From: Hyparrhenia diplandra
Taxonomy: Eukaryota > Streptophyta > Magnoliopsida > Poales > Poaceae
Length of the DNA stretch: 64,000 nucleotides
Direction: 5' to 3'
Assembly: GCA_015847255.1 (NCBI GenBank)
Contig: JADLZK010009026.1
Location: 806,001-870,000 of the forward strand
Made by a program: the position numbers and the translations under genes
Shown: positions 35,033 to 45,671 of the stretch, in pieces
How positions within the stretch are numbered: the first letter of the stretch is position 1
Layout of the letters: the number at the start of each line of letters is the position of its first letter
Notes under the pieces: generated by a model
Told to the model about the DNA's origin: nothing
Database searches by the model: none
The model's input: only the letters and a program-made list of their open reading frames with translations

Positions 35033-35517
35033 CTGCAACGTTGGACGGTGCTGCAGGTGAACTCCTGGAGGTGGATGATGGAGCCGTTCTTGATGAAGCT
35101 GTCCCTGGCGAGCGGGTTCGATGAGGTGGGAGCATAGACTGCACCGTGTGGACGCCGTCGGACAGCTCCATCCGGAAGCGCTCGTTGTTGGGGTTGACCA
35201 TCTTCATCTGAGAGGACATAGATTGAGAGAAGAAAAAGGGTCGGGCAAGGGATCGGGAATACTACTCACCATGGTTCCGCAGGGTCCACCACGCCAGAGC
35301 GGGATCTTGGTGGTGTGACACTCAGTGCAGGCCTTGGTCTCGCCGGACGCCGGCGGGCGCTCGTCCGGATCCATCGTCCCGCTCCCATGCTGCAGCGTCG
35401 GCAGAACAACATTGAAACAGACAGGGCTACCCAACAGACACGGAAACACACCAACCCGGCATCCAGAACACAGATCGAGCGCGGATTCGGGCTCACCTTC
35501 TCAATGGAGGAGTCCAT
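35033..35517 (-). pseudogene. GATA-factor / RPA1 chimera (captured exons)
   Basis: Three minus-strand exons with GT-AG junctions. Exon 1 (35517-35497) encodes MDSSIEK. Exon 2 (35389-35270, 40 codons) encodes the acidic DPDERPPASGETKA linker and the first half of a class B GATA finger, CTECHTTKIPLWRGGPCG; the second CxxC half is absent. Exon 3 (35207-35033) instead encodes an RPA1 N-terminal OB-fold piece, NERFRMELSDGVHTVQSML. After that, loss of one base near 35130 shifts the frame away from an RPA-like SFIKNGSIIHLQEFTCSTVQ. The junction preserves phase 0. A DNA-binding finger is not expected. A leader and TATA-like CTATATGG lie upstream near 36150. Confidence 0.7.
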
Positions 35518-36170
35518 CTCCGACGAAAGGACCGGCAGATCTAGCACCGTGGAACCACTCCCTTCCTCGTCAGTCTCCAGCCTCGCGAAATCCCCCGGGT
35601 CGGCCCTCCGGCACCCGTAGCCACTACCCCTGCGCGGATTGGGAGGTCGATCCGCGGCGGACGACACTCCTGTTGCGCGGTTCTGGCCACTGGACGTCGC
35701 GGCGGCGGCGGCGCTCGAGGACACGGCCGAAGTGGGGATCCAGGCGGACGACCGGCAAGGCGCGTGTGAGGGCCGCAATGGAGAGGGTGGGGGCGGGGAT
35801 GGTCCGGAGGTATCGCGTGATGACGGTCGAGCTCTAGGTGGTGGGCGCGCAACGCCTGTCGATTGGTGGAGGCGGACGGCTGGAAGGGGAAGGACGTCCA
35901 TGATGACGGGCCATGGTGGGCGCTCGACGTCGCTCGAGATTCAGGCGGAGGAGGGTGGGGAACAAAATCGGCGCTGGAGTATGGGGAGAGCTGAGGACCT
36001 TTCGTTTGCTTGTGAGTGCGTTTATTATGATGGAGGGAGGCGGAGAGTCAGGCACGACGGGAGGACGGGCGAACGGGTGGGTGGAGCTGCATGATGGGGC
36101 TGCCTACGTGTGGCCCCGCGTGCCGAGAGAACTCCCAGTGGGGGTTTCCCATATAGAAGGTTTAGATAGA
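35518..36170 (-). promoter_or_regulatory. Promoter and leader region of the GATA/RPA1 chimera
   Basis: GC-rich, CpG-rich sequence upstream of the exon 1 ATG, with TATA-like TCTATATGG on the minus strand near 36150. Long frames on both strands here are composition artefacts. It probably came with the GATA gene 5' end. Confidence 0.4.
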
Positions 36171-36620
36171 TGCATTCTTGTGGCCCCCTTCCGTCATCAG
36201 TGATAGCCATACCTCGAGTCATCGACCAGGTATCCACCCTCCCTTGCTCAACTTCGTCCCTACCCTCACGATTGAAGAACCACTACTGAATTCTCACTAG
36301 TCACCACCGCACATTAACAGAATCGCCCCTGCAGAATGCCAGCAACCAGCAACGTAACCCCGAAGATCCTTGCTCGGCACCACACCAGTGTCAGCATCCT
36401 TTCAGCTCACCCCGCTGGGCCACACCAATGTCATCACAATAGAGCGAACCAACACTAAACACCATTTCCGAAATGTAGCAAATAGATGCTATTGATATCT
36501 TATTGTGGTCAAGTAGATTGGTTCACAGAATTGTTTTATCATTTCACCTGGGAGAACTCATGTGTACCGTATTTTTTAACCTCAGTGAAAGTTATGGCTA
36601 AGCGTATCGACAAACATATA

Positions 36621-36715
36621 CTCCCTCCGTCCCAAATATGCGTCTGCCTCTAAAGGTGTTTTCCCCACGCGAACTGCCGCTTCCGGGCGGCGCATACATA
36701 GAGGGACGGAGGGAG
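36621..36715. mobile_element. Very short Stowaway-type MITE with GC-rich core
   Basis: 95 bp between TA dinucleotides. Both ends read CTCCCTCCGTCCC (right end inverted). The core includes GCCGCTTCCGGGCGGCGC. Confidence 0.75.
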
Positions 36716-37004
36716 TATTGTTTCTTGATTAAATCTCAATCGACTTCCAAAGTCTAGTGGGGTAAACAGGAAGGAACTGACAGATATAAACTTATAATTA
36801 AATAAATGGCACCATAGCCAGTCGGGAGGACAACAAGTGAGTACTAAGGTCCCGATGTTCTTCATTGCTACAAGACAATCAAATCGAGTATAGAAATTAG
36901 AAGACATAACCAAGATGAAGATATGGTAATCAAGACAAGCTTACTACTTCAGCACTGTGGGGCATGCATGGGCCCAACCTAGCTAGCACCACAAATCGCC
37001 GGTA

Positions 37005-37299
37005 CTCCCTCCGTCCCATAAATAAATAAACATTTTTTAACACAAATCGCCCGGTACTCCTCCGTCCCATAAATAAATAAACATTTTTAACTTCTACGAC
37101 TACGTTTTTGACCATTCATTATTATTTAAATTTTTATGCAAATAATAGAAGAAATACATCATGATGAAAATATCTCTAATGATTGAGCAAGTCATAACAA
37201 AACAAATAATATTTATTAAATTTTTTTAAATAAGGCGAAATGGTCAAATAAAAGTCTTGAGAAGTCAAAAACGTCCATTTATTTGTGGGACGAAGAGAG
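37005..37299. mobile_element. Stowaway MITE with duplicated left end
   Basis: The right end (TTTATTTGTGGGACGAAGAG) pairs with a left end CTCCGTCCCATAAATAAATA at 37057. The same left end plus adjoining flank (ACAAATCGCCGGTA) occurs a second time at 36990-37040. Confidence 0.8.
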
Positions 37300-37455
37300 T
37301 ACACATTAGAACCCGGGCCTTTATATAGTAGACCAGAAATTTAACAATAGGAGAGGCTAGAGCTCTCCTATTCCCAGGTCTGATGCCAACAATAAGAACA
37401 CAACCGGTTAAATTATCAGTCATCCTCTTATACAGTGGGATGGACGGACTCTATT

Positions 37456-37900
37456 CTTTTTTTTGTTTTTGCGAAAAGGGAAGGGGATTTCATTAATATT
37501 GGAAAGTAAGTACATCCCCTGTTACAAACTGAACATCAAAGAAAAGGAAAATTACAACCAAGTCTGGAAGTCGTCTTCCTCGTCTCCACCGTCCAGCTCG
37601 CCGCCGCCACAGCGTCGGTCCAGATCCACCTCCCCGCCGGCCACGAGACCCCAAACCTTGGATATGCCGCAACAGCCCTCGCCCAGACCTCGTCCAGACG
37701 ATTCGACTTCGTTGAAAGAACACGACCAGCCCCATGACAAGAAGGGAGAGGAAGAAGGAATCCGCCACCGCCGGCCAGGAAACCGGCGACCGGAACAAAG
37801 ATCCTCCGCTGCCAGGAAACCCGGCAAAGCAACAGCAATGTTACATGTGTATGGTCTTAGAAGAGAGAAGCACGTACGACAACCCGAATAACAATACACA
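37456..37900 (-). mobile_element. Retroposed LINE-like 3' end with poly(A)
   Basis: On the minus strand the segment ends AAATCCCCTTCCCTTTTCGC followed by A-rich sequence (37456-37472 plus), like the tail of a plant LINE or retroposed transcript. Upstream is GC-rich sequence with an open frame ending DDFQTWL. No RT was found, so it is 5' truncated or a retroposed mRNA. Matching target duplications were not located. Confidence 0.4.
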
Positions 37901-38164
37901 ACACGAGTGGAGGTGCCACATACATACATGTGCCCCTAATAACATAATCGAAAGATGACACAAAGACACATGAACGACAAAGACAAGTGATGCATTTTTT
38001 GGAAACCGTAGGAAATGGAAATACAGTAAATTTATAACTAATAAAATTCTAAGTTATAAGCCGTTGTGATGACGAATTGGTGCTGGTCCAGACATGGAAG
38101 ATCCTCGGATCAAGAGGCTGATTTCACCAGCTCATTCACGCGAGAAGAGACAGACCTTACCCTG

Positions 38165-38704
38165 CTAGCTACTAGCTAGCTTAGTTGTCTCTAGGAATTT
38201 TAAGGGGGTCTCGCTGCCGCCGAGCAAGCACTTTGGATGCAAGTTGATTCTGCAGGGGTTGCATCGGTAGCGCCACAAGCAGTTGGCGCCACAGTGCGTG
38301 CACGTCCTGGGTGTCGCCACGGTGAGCGTGACAAGGTGCGCCGGGTGCAGCGGCGAGACGGCAACCACCGGAAGCTGCGAGCAGACAGGGTGCACGTCGA
38401 AGCCGCACGGGCGACAGTGGTAGTGCATGCCCTTGATGGACGTGCCGCAGAGGTCGCAGCTGCGCGGGTCCTCCGGGAACACGGCGGGCTCTAGCTCCAG
38501 CGTGTGCTGCCCGTGGAAAGGGAAGGACGCGGTAGGCGGGCACGTCGCGCACCGCTCGTGCAGGTCGAAGTTGCACGTCTGGCAGCGGTAGCGGAAGCCG
38601 ACGCCCTGGCAGCCGCAGCCATCGCAGCGGAAGCCCGAACTATGGGTGTCAACCAGAAGCAGGGGGTGCTGGCTGTGGGCGTTGTGGAGGATCTGCTTCG
38701 GCAT
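38165..38704 (-). CDS. DC1-domain (cysteine/histidine-rich) protein
   Basis: Intronless, 179 residues from MPKQILHNAHSQHPL. Three DC1 modules in tandem: HPLLLVD then FRCDGCGCQG, YRCQTC and DLHERC (about 12-55); HTLELEP then CDLCG, YHCRPC, FDVHPVC (about 65-112); HLVTLT then CTHCG, YRCNPC, INLHPKC (about 120-165). The Cys/His sets are intact and would bind zinc; plant DC1 proteins are linked to stress and hormone signalling, though the partner here is unknown. An upstream in-frame ATG at 38764 would add 20 residues, but it lies only 37 bases from the TATA box, so the inner start is preferred. Confidence 0.88.
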   Translation of the reverse strand: MPKQILHNAHSQHPLLLVDTHSSGFRCDGCGCQGVGFRYRCQTCNFDLHERCATCPPTASFPFHGQHTLELEPAVFPEDPRSCDLCGTSIKGMHYHCRPCGFDVHPVCSQLPVVAVSPLHPAHLVTLTVATPRTCTHCGANCLWRYRCNPCRINLHPKCLLGGSETPLKFLETTKLASS

Positions 38705-38800
38705 TGGGTTAGTTGTGCCTGTCCTCTGGGCGCGGTGGCCTGATGATTGGAGGAACAACCACACTTATGATGACGCCGAGAGCGAGCGAGGGTTCAATTC

Positions 38801-38807
38801 AATTTAT
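38801..38807 (-). promoter_or_regulatory. TATA box of the DC1 gene
   Basis: TATAAAT on the minus strand, about 97 bases upstream of the preferred ATG. A start site near 38772 would give a leader of about 70 bases. Confidence 0.65.
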
Positions 38808-38849
38808 AAGCAAGCCGAGGGATGAGAGGTGGAGGTGCAAGAGGATCTG

Positions 38850-39950
38850 CTGTACTAGCTGGGAAAGAGAACAGAAGGGCAGGGAGTAAAATAGTGGAAC
38901 GAGAGAGGGCGTGCTTACGTCAGGTGGAGCCAAGGTGCCATTGACTTAGAGAAAACACATATTGCATTAACGGTGGAGATGGATCCAGGTGGACTCCGAT
39001 CCTGTCGTTCGTTGAGGTACACGTCAGCAATCCAAGGGAGTTGGTTTTCGTGCACTAGTGCCGAGGCGGGGCTGGTTGCATGTGTGTGCGTTCAATAAAG
39101 AAGTAGTACTAGGTTCCTGCTAGTAGTTCCTGCTACATTCTCCCGAGTCATCGTCAGCTCGTCGTCTACCTCTTCTTTTCCGCCCACGTTCCTCTCCTTT
39201 TCTCAAGTCAAGATAAGATAATTAGCGAATATATTTATTCTCATGTTTCTCTAGTCTTATTAAGTCCTCTTTTCACCCAATCGTCTACCTCTTCTTTTCC
39301 ACCCACGTTCCTCTCCCATGTCATCCTGCCTGAAAAATGCTACGTTCTTCTGATCCCTCCCACTGATGACTGACCATCACGCATCATTGCAATGAATCAA
39401 TTCTGTTGAGCAAACCCAATCATACAATGTATTTGTGAATCTCACTGTGCATATTTTCAGTCTGTCCAATCCATATGGGCCAACAAGGTACAAGTTGCAC
39501 ACTGATATATCTAATTTTTACTTAGTGCTCGGAGAGATAGCCATATGTAATCTTTTTTTTTTTTTTTTTTAATTTGGGCCTAGCAGCCCACAAAATGTAC
39601 ATAAAAACACTTGCCTTTTAATAGAAAATACCAAAAATACTGGTAGGGGCTTTCCCTGCCTCCTGGTCAAAAAAATTCGGGACACCCACACCTTGTATGC
39701 CAAAGAAGAAAAGAACCAGAGCTTACGATACAGTAAATAGGGTCGGTCTTACAATTTTAGCGCAAGGCAAATTCTTCTTGAACTGTTTTCAATACAGATG
39801 GAATGAACCATCTAGTCTAAATACAAGGGCAAAACACTTGAATCAGTCTGCGGAACCAAACAATCTTGCCGAAACGTCAGGGCATTTCACTATTTTCTAG
39901 AGGAACTATGGAAGGTGATTGCCGACCTGAACACTATATTGAAGCTAGCC
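38850..39950. other. No gene recognised
   Basis: Upstream region of the DC1 gene, then AT-rich spacer. The phrase CGTCTACCTCTTCTTTTCC is repeated near 39161 and 39281, a local ~120-bp duplication. A T run is at 39552-39570. Confidence 0.45.
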
Positions 39951-39982
39951 AGAAACCCCGCGCAAAGCGCGGGCAGCAAGCG
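39945..39982 (-). mobile_element. Helitron-type 3' terminus
   Basis: On the minus strand GCCCGCGCTTTGCGCGGG forms a perfect stem, followed after about nine bases by CTAG. This is the canonical Helitron 3' end, so an element would extend to higher coordinates. The matching 5' end was not located. Confidence 0.6.
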
Positions 39983-40282
39983 GACAATATGCATACAACA
40001 GATTTAGATGCAGTGATACAGGTGGTATGTATCAGCCAACTGTGATTAAAACATAACATTTAGTTGCCATGTGACCGTGTAGAAACAGATTACAAATAAT
40101 GACATACTTTTTACTTGAAGAATATGACTATAATACACATGTAAGAAGTATTTGTGCTACTGGACAATTGGTGATTTGGGAACATCATCATACTAATCTT
40201 GCATATGTGGTAAAGCAAAAAAAAAAAAAAAAAAAATCTAAATCTGTTGTAGTTTGCTCTTGAAGCAATGGGTCCCTATCTT

Positions 40283-40639
40283 TCCCTCCGTCCCACAAAT
40301 AATTGTACATCTAGGATTGGGCTACAGGCTACGGATGTCAGCGGGCTACAGGCTGTGATCGACTGCAGCCTTTCATTATTTTATTACGGCAAACATGGAT
40401 CACGCGGCCACATGCAGCTTCTAGATAAACCGAGGGATCCTGCGCTCATTTTTTCTGGGTTTTCCTTTAGTTTTTAGTTCGTTTTTTTATATATTTTTTG
40501 GTGGGACAACGCGGCACTGGCTAACGCTGCACTGCTCTGATGGCTTCTGCTACTGCTGCGTGCGTCCGCTCCAGCTAACATGATCGATTAATTGTGGGAA
40601 AAAAATTTGAACTCTAAACGTACAAATACGGAGGGAGTA
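40283..40639. mobile_element. Stowaway-like MITE, long and diverged
   Basis: TCCCTCCGTCCCACAAATAA at the left faces an inverted CTCCCTCCGTATTTGTACG at the right. The interior includes repeats of GGGCTACAGGCT. Confidence 0.5.
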
Positions 40640-40932
40640 CATATCCGATGGAAAAAGTAAAGGAGGTTAACGAACAGAGTATTCTTTCTTTTGATAACAA
40701 TTTTTTTTTTTTTTGGGGTCAATGTAAAGGCGTTCACATATGGCATGAACGGCTGCATGTTGGCTTCTACAATTTAGAGAGACAGCCACACTGTAATCCT
40801 TAGAGGGCTTGTCTGGGACAAAGGATGACATGGAGTAGAATTCCTCAGCCCCTGGAACCAAAGGAGATCATATTCACTGACTATACCAAACTAACATGTT
40901 GACACAGGACACTAATGCGAAGAGGTACTGAC

Positions 40933-41006
40933 CTGGAATGTTTTAACAAAAGCTCCAACAAGTAGTATGACAACAGGTTTTGCCTCTACCTCATTACTGC
41001 TTTGGC
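40933..41006 (-). pseudogene. Exon-like fragment, LLVG type, second copy
   Basis: Between a TTATCAG acceptor and GT donor. One frame reads NEVEAKPVVILLVGAFVKTF and ends Q, similar to the exon at 30664-30733 (EA, LLVG, VK and Q shared). Confidence 0.4.
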
Positions 41007-41210
41007 CTGATAAGAAAATATACACGTAAACACATGGGCACCTACAGATATAGTGAACAAAGGAATCCTATCTTATAGGAGTGAACAAGACAGATTAGTA
41101 GCGCCACATGGGCTACGTAAATATAGTAGCACCACATGAGCACTTACAGATAGCAAACACTGCAATCTATTACAGATTAGCATGGATAAAAATTCAGATG
41201 AATGCCTACT

Positions 41211-41229
41211 ACATACTTGAATTCTCATC

Positions 41230-41265
<36 letters not shown>

Positions 41266-41278
41266 ATACTTGAATTCT
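41211..41278 (+). mobile_element. Tail-only retroposition footprint
   Basis: ACATACTTGAATTCT occurs at 41211-41225 and 41264-41278. Only CATCGC plus about 33 A lies between. This looks like target-primed insertion truncated to its poly(A) tail. Confidence 0.75.
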
Positions 41279-43914
41279 GAATACTGCTTAGTTTTTTTTT
41301 AAAAAAAAATCCATCTCCGCTGAAAGAGGACTCCCCGTGGGTCATTTTCTGTGTGGTGCCCAGTAAGAGCTTCGTCACTTACTTTAAACAATATATGCTG
41401 CCATCTGGAAGGCTTCTTTGATATATCTTAATCTGAAAAGTTTTGGTAATAATAATATCCTGCAAAAGCAGAACGTTACAACTGCACAACGTAGGACAAT
41501 TGAATCTTTGCACAGGCTATGGAAAAAATGAACCTAGTGTGCGTTGATGCACGACCATGTGCTTCTGATTTCATTCTTTCTACTAACCAATAGTGTTTGA
41601 TTATGTTTCTTGGTAATATAAGGAGTAACCGACAGCCAGGACAATTTATTTCCCGAAATTCTCCAGTCAGTAAGGCATCAAAAGAATGTGCAGACTAAGG
41701 GGCAACAAATTTTCTAATCGTCAACTACTACAACAACCAATGATTTCTCTCTTGACCACATCAAAAAATAAAGCAGAAAAATCCCTTCTACATGCTAATG
41801 ATATCTCATATAAGACACCAGCATGCATAAAAAACACATAGCAGCTGCTACCTGATCAAACTTTCAAGTAGAGTTAGGTTCATGGAAATCAGGTCTCACC
41901 TATTCCACACTAAAAATGGTCACTCTCTTCTCAATTTTGATTAATCAATTGCTATCGAACACCAATGTTTCTCCTTTTTAAGCAATTAGTTGCTTGAGAA
42001 ATTTATAGTAGCACATAACAGAAATTTTGATAACAAATGAAGGAAAAAAAAAATAGTTGGGACAAAGGTCATGAATACGATGGACTGGAGTACAATGCAA
42101 CTCTCTTGGATGCACCAACCTGAACAAAAGAGATCTTTCTTTTGTTGTGGTATGCAATCATGACCTTACGCAAATAAAGCGTAACAGATGATTAAAGAAA
42201 TCAAATTTAACAGATAGGGTGCTAAAGTGAATAGATATTTGTCTATCTTTTGCCTAAGCAACATCACAAACACATGGAGGTCACTAATATACCGATGAGG
42301 CGGGGATACGCTACTTTCTTTAGATGCACAATTCTTGGTAGTCAAGACGGTATCGAAGGTCAAGGCGGTGTACCTTGAGCAATGCTATATCTGTCTATTT
42401 GATTGCCTCTCATACTAAATCACGGTTTCAGTCCTACACAAAAACTGAAAATGGCAAACCAAGAGCCTAAAACTTTGTGTAGGACAACTTAAAAAAATAT
42501 GGAGCATGACAATTTATGAGGGATTCATTGGACTGCTGTCAAACACTAATGATTTTCCATCCCTTTTTAACAAATCAATTACTCGAGAACTTTATGGTAG
42601 CCTAAAGAGAGGCTTCGATAATGGATGAAGTAGTTGAGATGAAGGCCATTGATATATACGGCGGATTTGGATTTGCAACACGGTAGTGCACCCACGAGAA
42701 GAACCCGGTGACGGCTGGCTAACGAGTGCATATTTTGAAGCGTGTCACTTGCATCTATAGATATAGCATCTGCATTCGGGGGCATAAGCTTACGCTTTAG
42801 TAATATCTTTTACAGACTTAGCAAACAGACCTTTACAAAAATAAAAAGCAAATCAGTTTCTGAAGCATATTCATACGATGACACTAATCAATTTTTGGAA
42901 ATGTATTGTTCATCAAGCTGATTACTCCATAAATCATGGAATGGCGATCATTGAGAAAGTAAGTCTACCTTTTCTACGGGTTTGACCTTAGTGACGACCT
43001 CCGGCAGGAAAAAGACCTAAAAATTTAATTTGAATGTTGCATACCTCAGCGAGGACCACCGCAAAGAAAAAGTGCAATATTATAATATTAAAGGGATTAA
43101 ACTGGATGGACAAGATGCCAAAATGAATTAGGAGCTGTCTAACCTTTGCCTAGGCAATATCACAAACACATGGTGTGCTAGAGTATAAGCCAAATCAAGG
43201 CACATATTGTCACCGGCTAGTAGTAGGTCCTGCCAGAAACAAATAAACAGAGATCAACATAGAAATCAAGCGAAAGAAAATACAGCAGCAGAAAAACTGA
43301 TAATAAATTAAGCCTGCAGGAACGCAATCAAGAACATTACATCCACCCGGGGAGCCCGCCCGAACCATTGTAGAGGCCGAGTGGGGGAAGAGTGCAGCGC
43401 GAGAGTGGAGGCTTTTCAGGGACGCTGCAGCTGGGACTGGTGTCGGCATACGTTCCGACGCTGACACGCGGGACCTCCCATCCCCACCGGGCAGCCACGG
43501 CACGTCACCCTCAGCTCCACTGGCGCCTGGGCCGCGCACGCACCCGCAAGACCGGGAATGCGGCAGGGAAGGAGAGCAGCTGACCACGAAAAGAGCCGGC
43601 CAATGAGAACACGACATACACGCAGAATGGGTCTGCTCGATTCAGCCAGGCGCGGGACGGCGGACGAGGCGCAACACGCGCGCGCAGGCCGCTCGTTTCA
43701 GCCAGCCGTTCTACGGCGCCGTGAGGGCCGTGACCGCGACGTCGACGTGGCGCTGGCTGCCGAGATGGCGGTGCTGTGCGTCCGGAAGCCGATGTGTCAT
43801 CGGTGCCACGTACGATGTAGCCCAGGTCATTTGTGGCCCCATTCGGGTTTTCAGGAGCTTTCAGCACATTTTTACGACCAGCTGACATTTTTGTTTTGGG
43901 CCGATTTGGGTTTT

Positions 43915-44081
43915 CCATAAACACAAGCAAGCTTTTATTTCGTTACAACATCGCATGCGCATGGACGATTCGAGACTCGAGAAACTAACAACAAGCTTCA
44001 AACTGCTGCTAACTCCCGGCAAAGAAACAAACTGCTACACGTACGCACGTACTCCGATCCCGAACATATCTCTCTAGAGCA
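43915..44081 (-). other. Original 3' UTR of the peroxidase gene, now displaced
   Basis: After the far copy of TGCTCTAG (44081-44074, minus strand) the sequence runs about 140 bases to AATAAA at 43939-43934. It has UTR character and no open frame. Before the Mutator-like insertion this would have followed the peroxidase stop codon directly. Confidence 0.7.
43934..43939 (-). terminator. Poly(A) signal of the original peroxidase 3' UTR
   Basis: AATAAA on the minus strand, followed by GCTTGCTTGTGTTTATG. Confidence 0.6.
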
Positions 44082-44348
44082 GAATCTTTTTCTAATTTGA
44101 CAGTTTTTTTAAAACTAATTACAAGATTAACACGGGTTGACTTTTATCTCCAAAACTAGCACATTTCGAGGTGCCGTTGCCAAAGACGCCTCAAATACAC
44201 TTTGAGGCGCCATGCATGGTGGCGCCTCAAGGTTGCCACTGCCTGGCACCTGCAGCGCCGCATGCAACTGACGTGGCAAGATGCTGATGCGCCTTTCATG
44301 GTGGCGCGTCAAGCAGGCCTCAAAAATGCGTCAGCCATGTAGTTGACT
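44082..44348 (+). repeat. Left long terminal inverted repeat of the MULE
   Basis: Matches the reverse complement of 45672-45942 closely. Contains TTGAGGCGCCATGCATGGTG, itself an imperfect palindrome. Confidence 0.9.
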
Positions 44349-45671
44349 AAAACAGGAATCAATGTCTGCAGTGCACGGGAGCCCAGCTGCTGCACGTCAG
44401 TCTCACCAGTCACATCGCTAGGGACTACAGCCACACAAGCCCCCGACACAGGCACCACAGGTCCACAGGCACAAGCACACAACCTTGTCTGTACTGTACT
44501 CCCGCTACTACACGATACTGTACAAGCCCCTCTTCACACTCACACGTTTTTTTATGTAGTACCATTCACAGTAATTGTTTTTTTTTTTCCTACCCACGTA
44601 CATCCGATCTTTTCCCACTCGACTCTCGCACAAAGCTTTTTTGTTGTACCTATTATTTTTTGTTAACTAATTTTTTTATTGGCGATGAAGAACGTGACAA
44701 ATCACTCTATTCTTGTAACCACGTGATGGAACACCTAATTGGCAATAAATAAAAAATTGAGTGACTTCTTTGTATGCAACACTTTATTGTCATGACCCTT
44801 GGGTTTAAATCAAATGAAGAAAAAGAATAACCGAATAAAAAATTGAAAAAAATATCGAAGGAGGAACAAATAAAATATACAAAAAAAAAAAACAAAAATA
44901 TTCAAATTATTTCTATGCAAGCCAAATTGAAATAATCAGATAACTATTCAAAAAATTTAGCCATTTTTTTGGTACGAATAATCAATTTACACTATCTTGA
45001 AAACAAAGATCTATACTTAATAAAATAAAAAAATTATTCTAAAAGTATCTCTAATAATAAATTAAATCATAATAAATAAGTAATATTTTTAACCAATTTT
45101 AAATAAGACAAATAAAATCGGTAGAATCAAATAAATGCATTTATTTATGGGCAGGGAATATATCCTATACAAGTCTACAAGTCAGTAGCCCCTATCTCTC
45201 CCTCTCTCTCCGCGCATGCACTCACAGATCAGCCCATCACATCCATCTCTCTCTCCGTTGGTGGCCGCGCACACATACTCATTCTCGTTTTCCGAGAAGT
45301 CAAAGTTTTCAAAATACCGACAATTATATATTAAAATATATAAATATTTATGTTAAGTAATTAGTATCATCGGAAAGATCTTTAAGTCTAGTTTTTTTAA
45401 CAAATTTATTTGAAGATTTAAATGTTGCACATATTTTCTACAAACATAGTCAAAGTTAAAAAAAGTTTGACCGGCACGCCTCCCATATTGACATCTATTT
45501 AGAGATGGAGGGAGTAGGGTAGTAATGCACCCGCACAGTATACAAGTGAGAGAGCTGAGGCATGAGCATGGAAATGAATAGTGATGTTTGGATTTGACGG
45601 AAGGATAAAAGGCTAGTACTACTATGCAAACTATGCAAGGACCCGTATACAGTAAAAGCATACTAGCATTC

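Larger units (their letters stand above)
33171..37332 (-). mobile_element. Candidate Helitron carrying a gene chimera
   Basis: On the minus strand a 5' end reads TCTACTATATAAAGGCCCGG at 37332, a start seen in plant Helitrons. At the other end a GC hairpin (CCCCGCGCGTTGCTGCGGG, 33186-33204 on the plus strand) lies about ten bases from CCTATT, a near match to the CTRR terminus. Between them are spliced fragments of two unrelated genes in the same orientation as the element, typical of Helitron capture. The terminal CTAT and lack of an A/T target junction leave the boundaries uncertain. Three MITEs lie inside. Confidence 0.42.
40640..43914 (-). other. Gene-fragment region above the Helitron-type end, function unknown
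   Basis: Exon-like pieces on the minus strand: 43210-43617 (GC-rich, leader-like), 40933-41006, and about 40765-40853 (reading GAEEFYSMSSFVPDKPSKDY). In between is AT-rich intron-like sequence with a three-copy diverged duplication (about 41900-43190). No product is recognised. The layout resembles a captured gene inside a Helitron. Confidence 0.35.

Noticed and set aside
35266..35901. 211-codon minus-strand frame as a separate protein
   Set aside because: It runs through the leader, exon 1, an intron and part of exon 2 of the GATA chimera in the wrong frame; high GC keeps it open.
43511..43930. 139-codon minus-strand frame as a gene downstream of the peroxidase
   Set aside because: It begins in the displaced 3' UTR region and continues through low-complexity Arg/Pro/Ala sequence; no domain.
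45353..45661. Minus-strand frame inside the MULE as a transposase
   Set aside because: Falls in a Stowaway relic and has no transposase motif.
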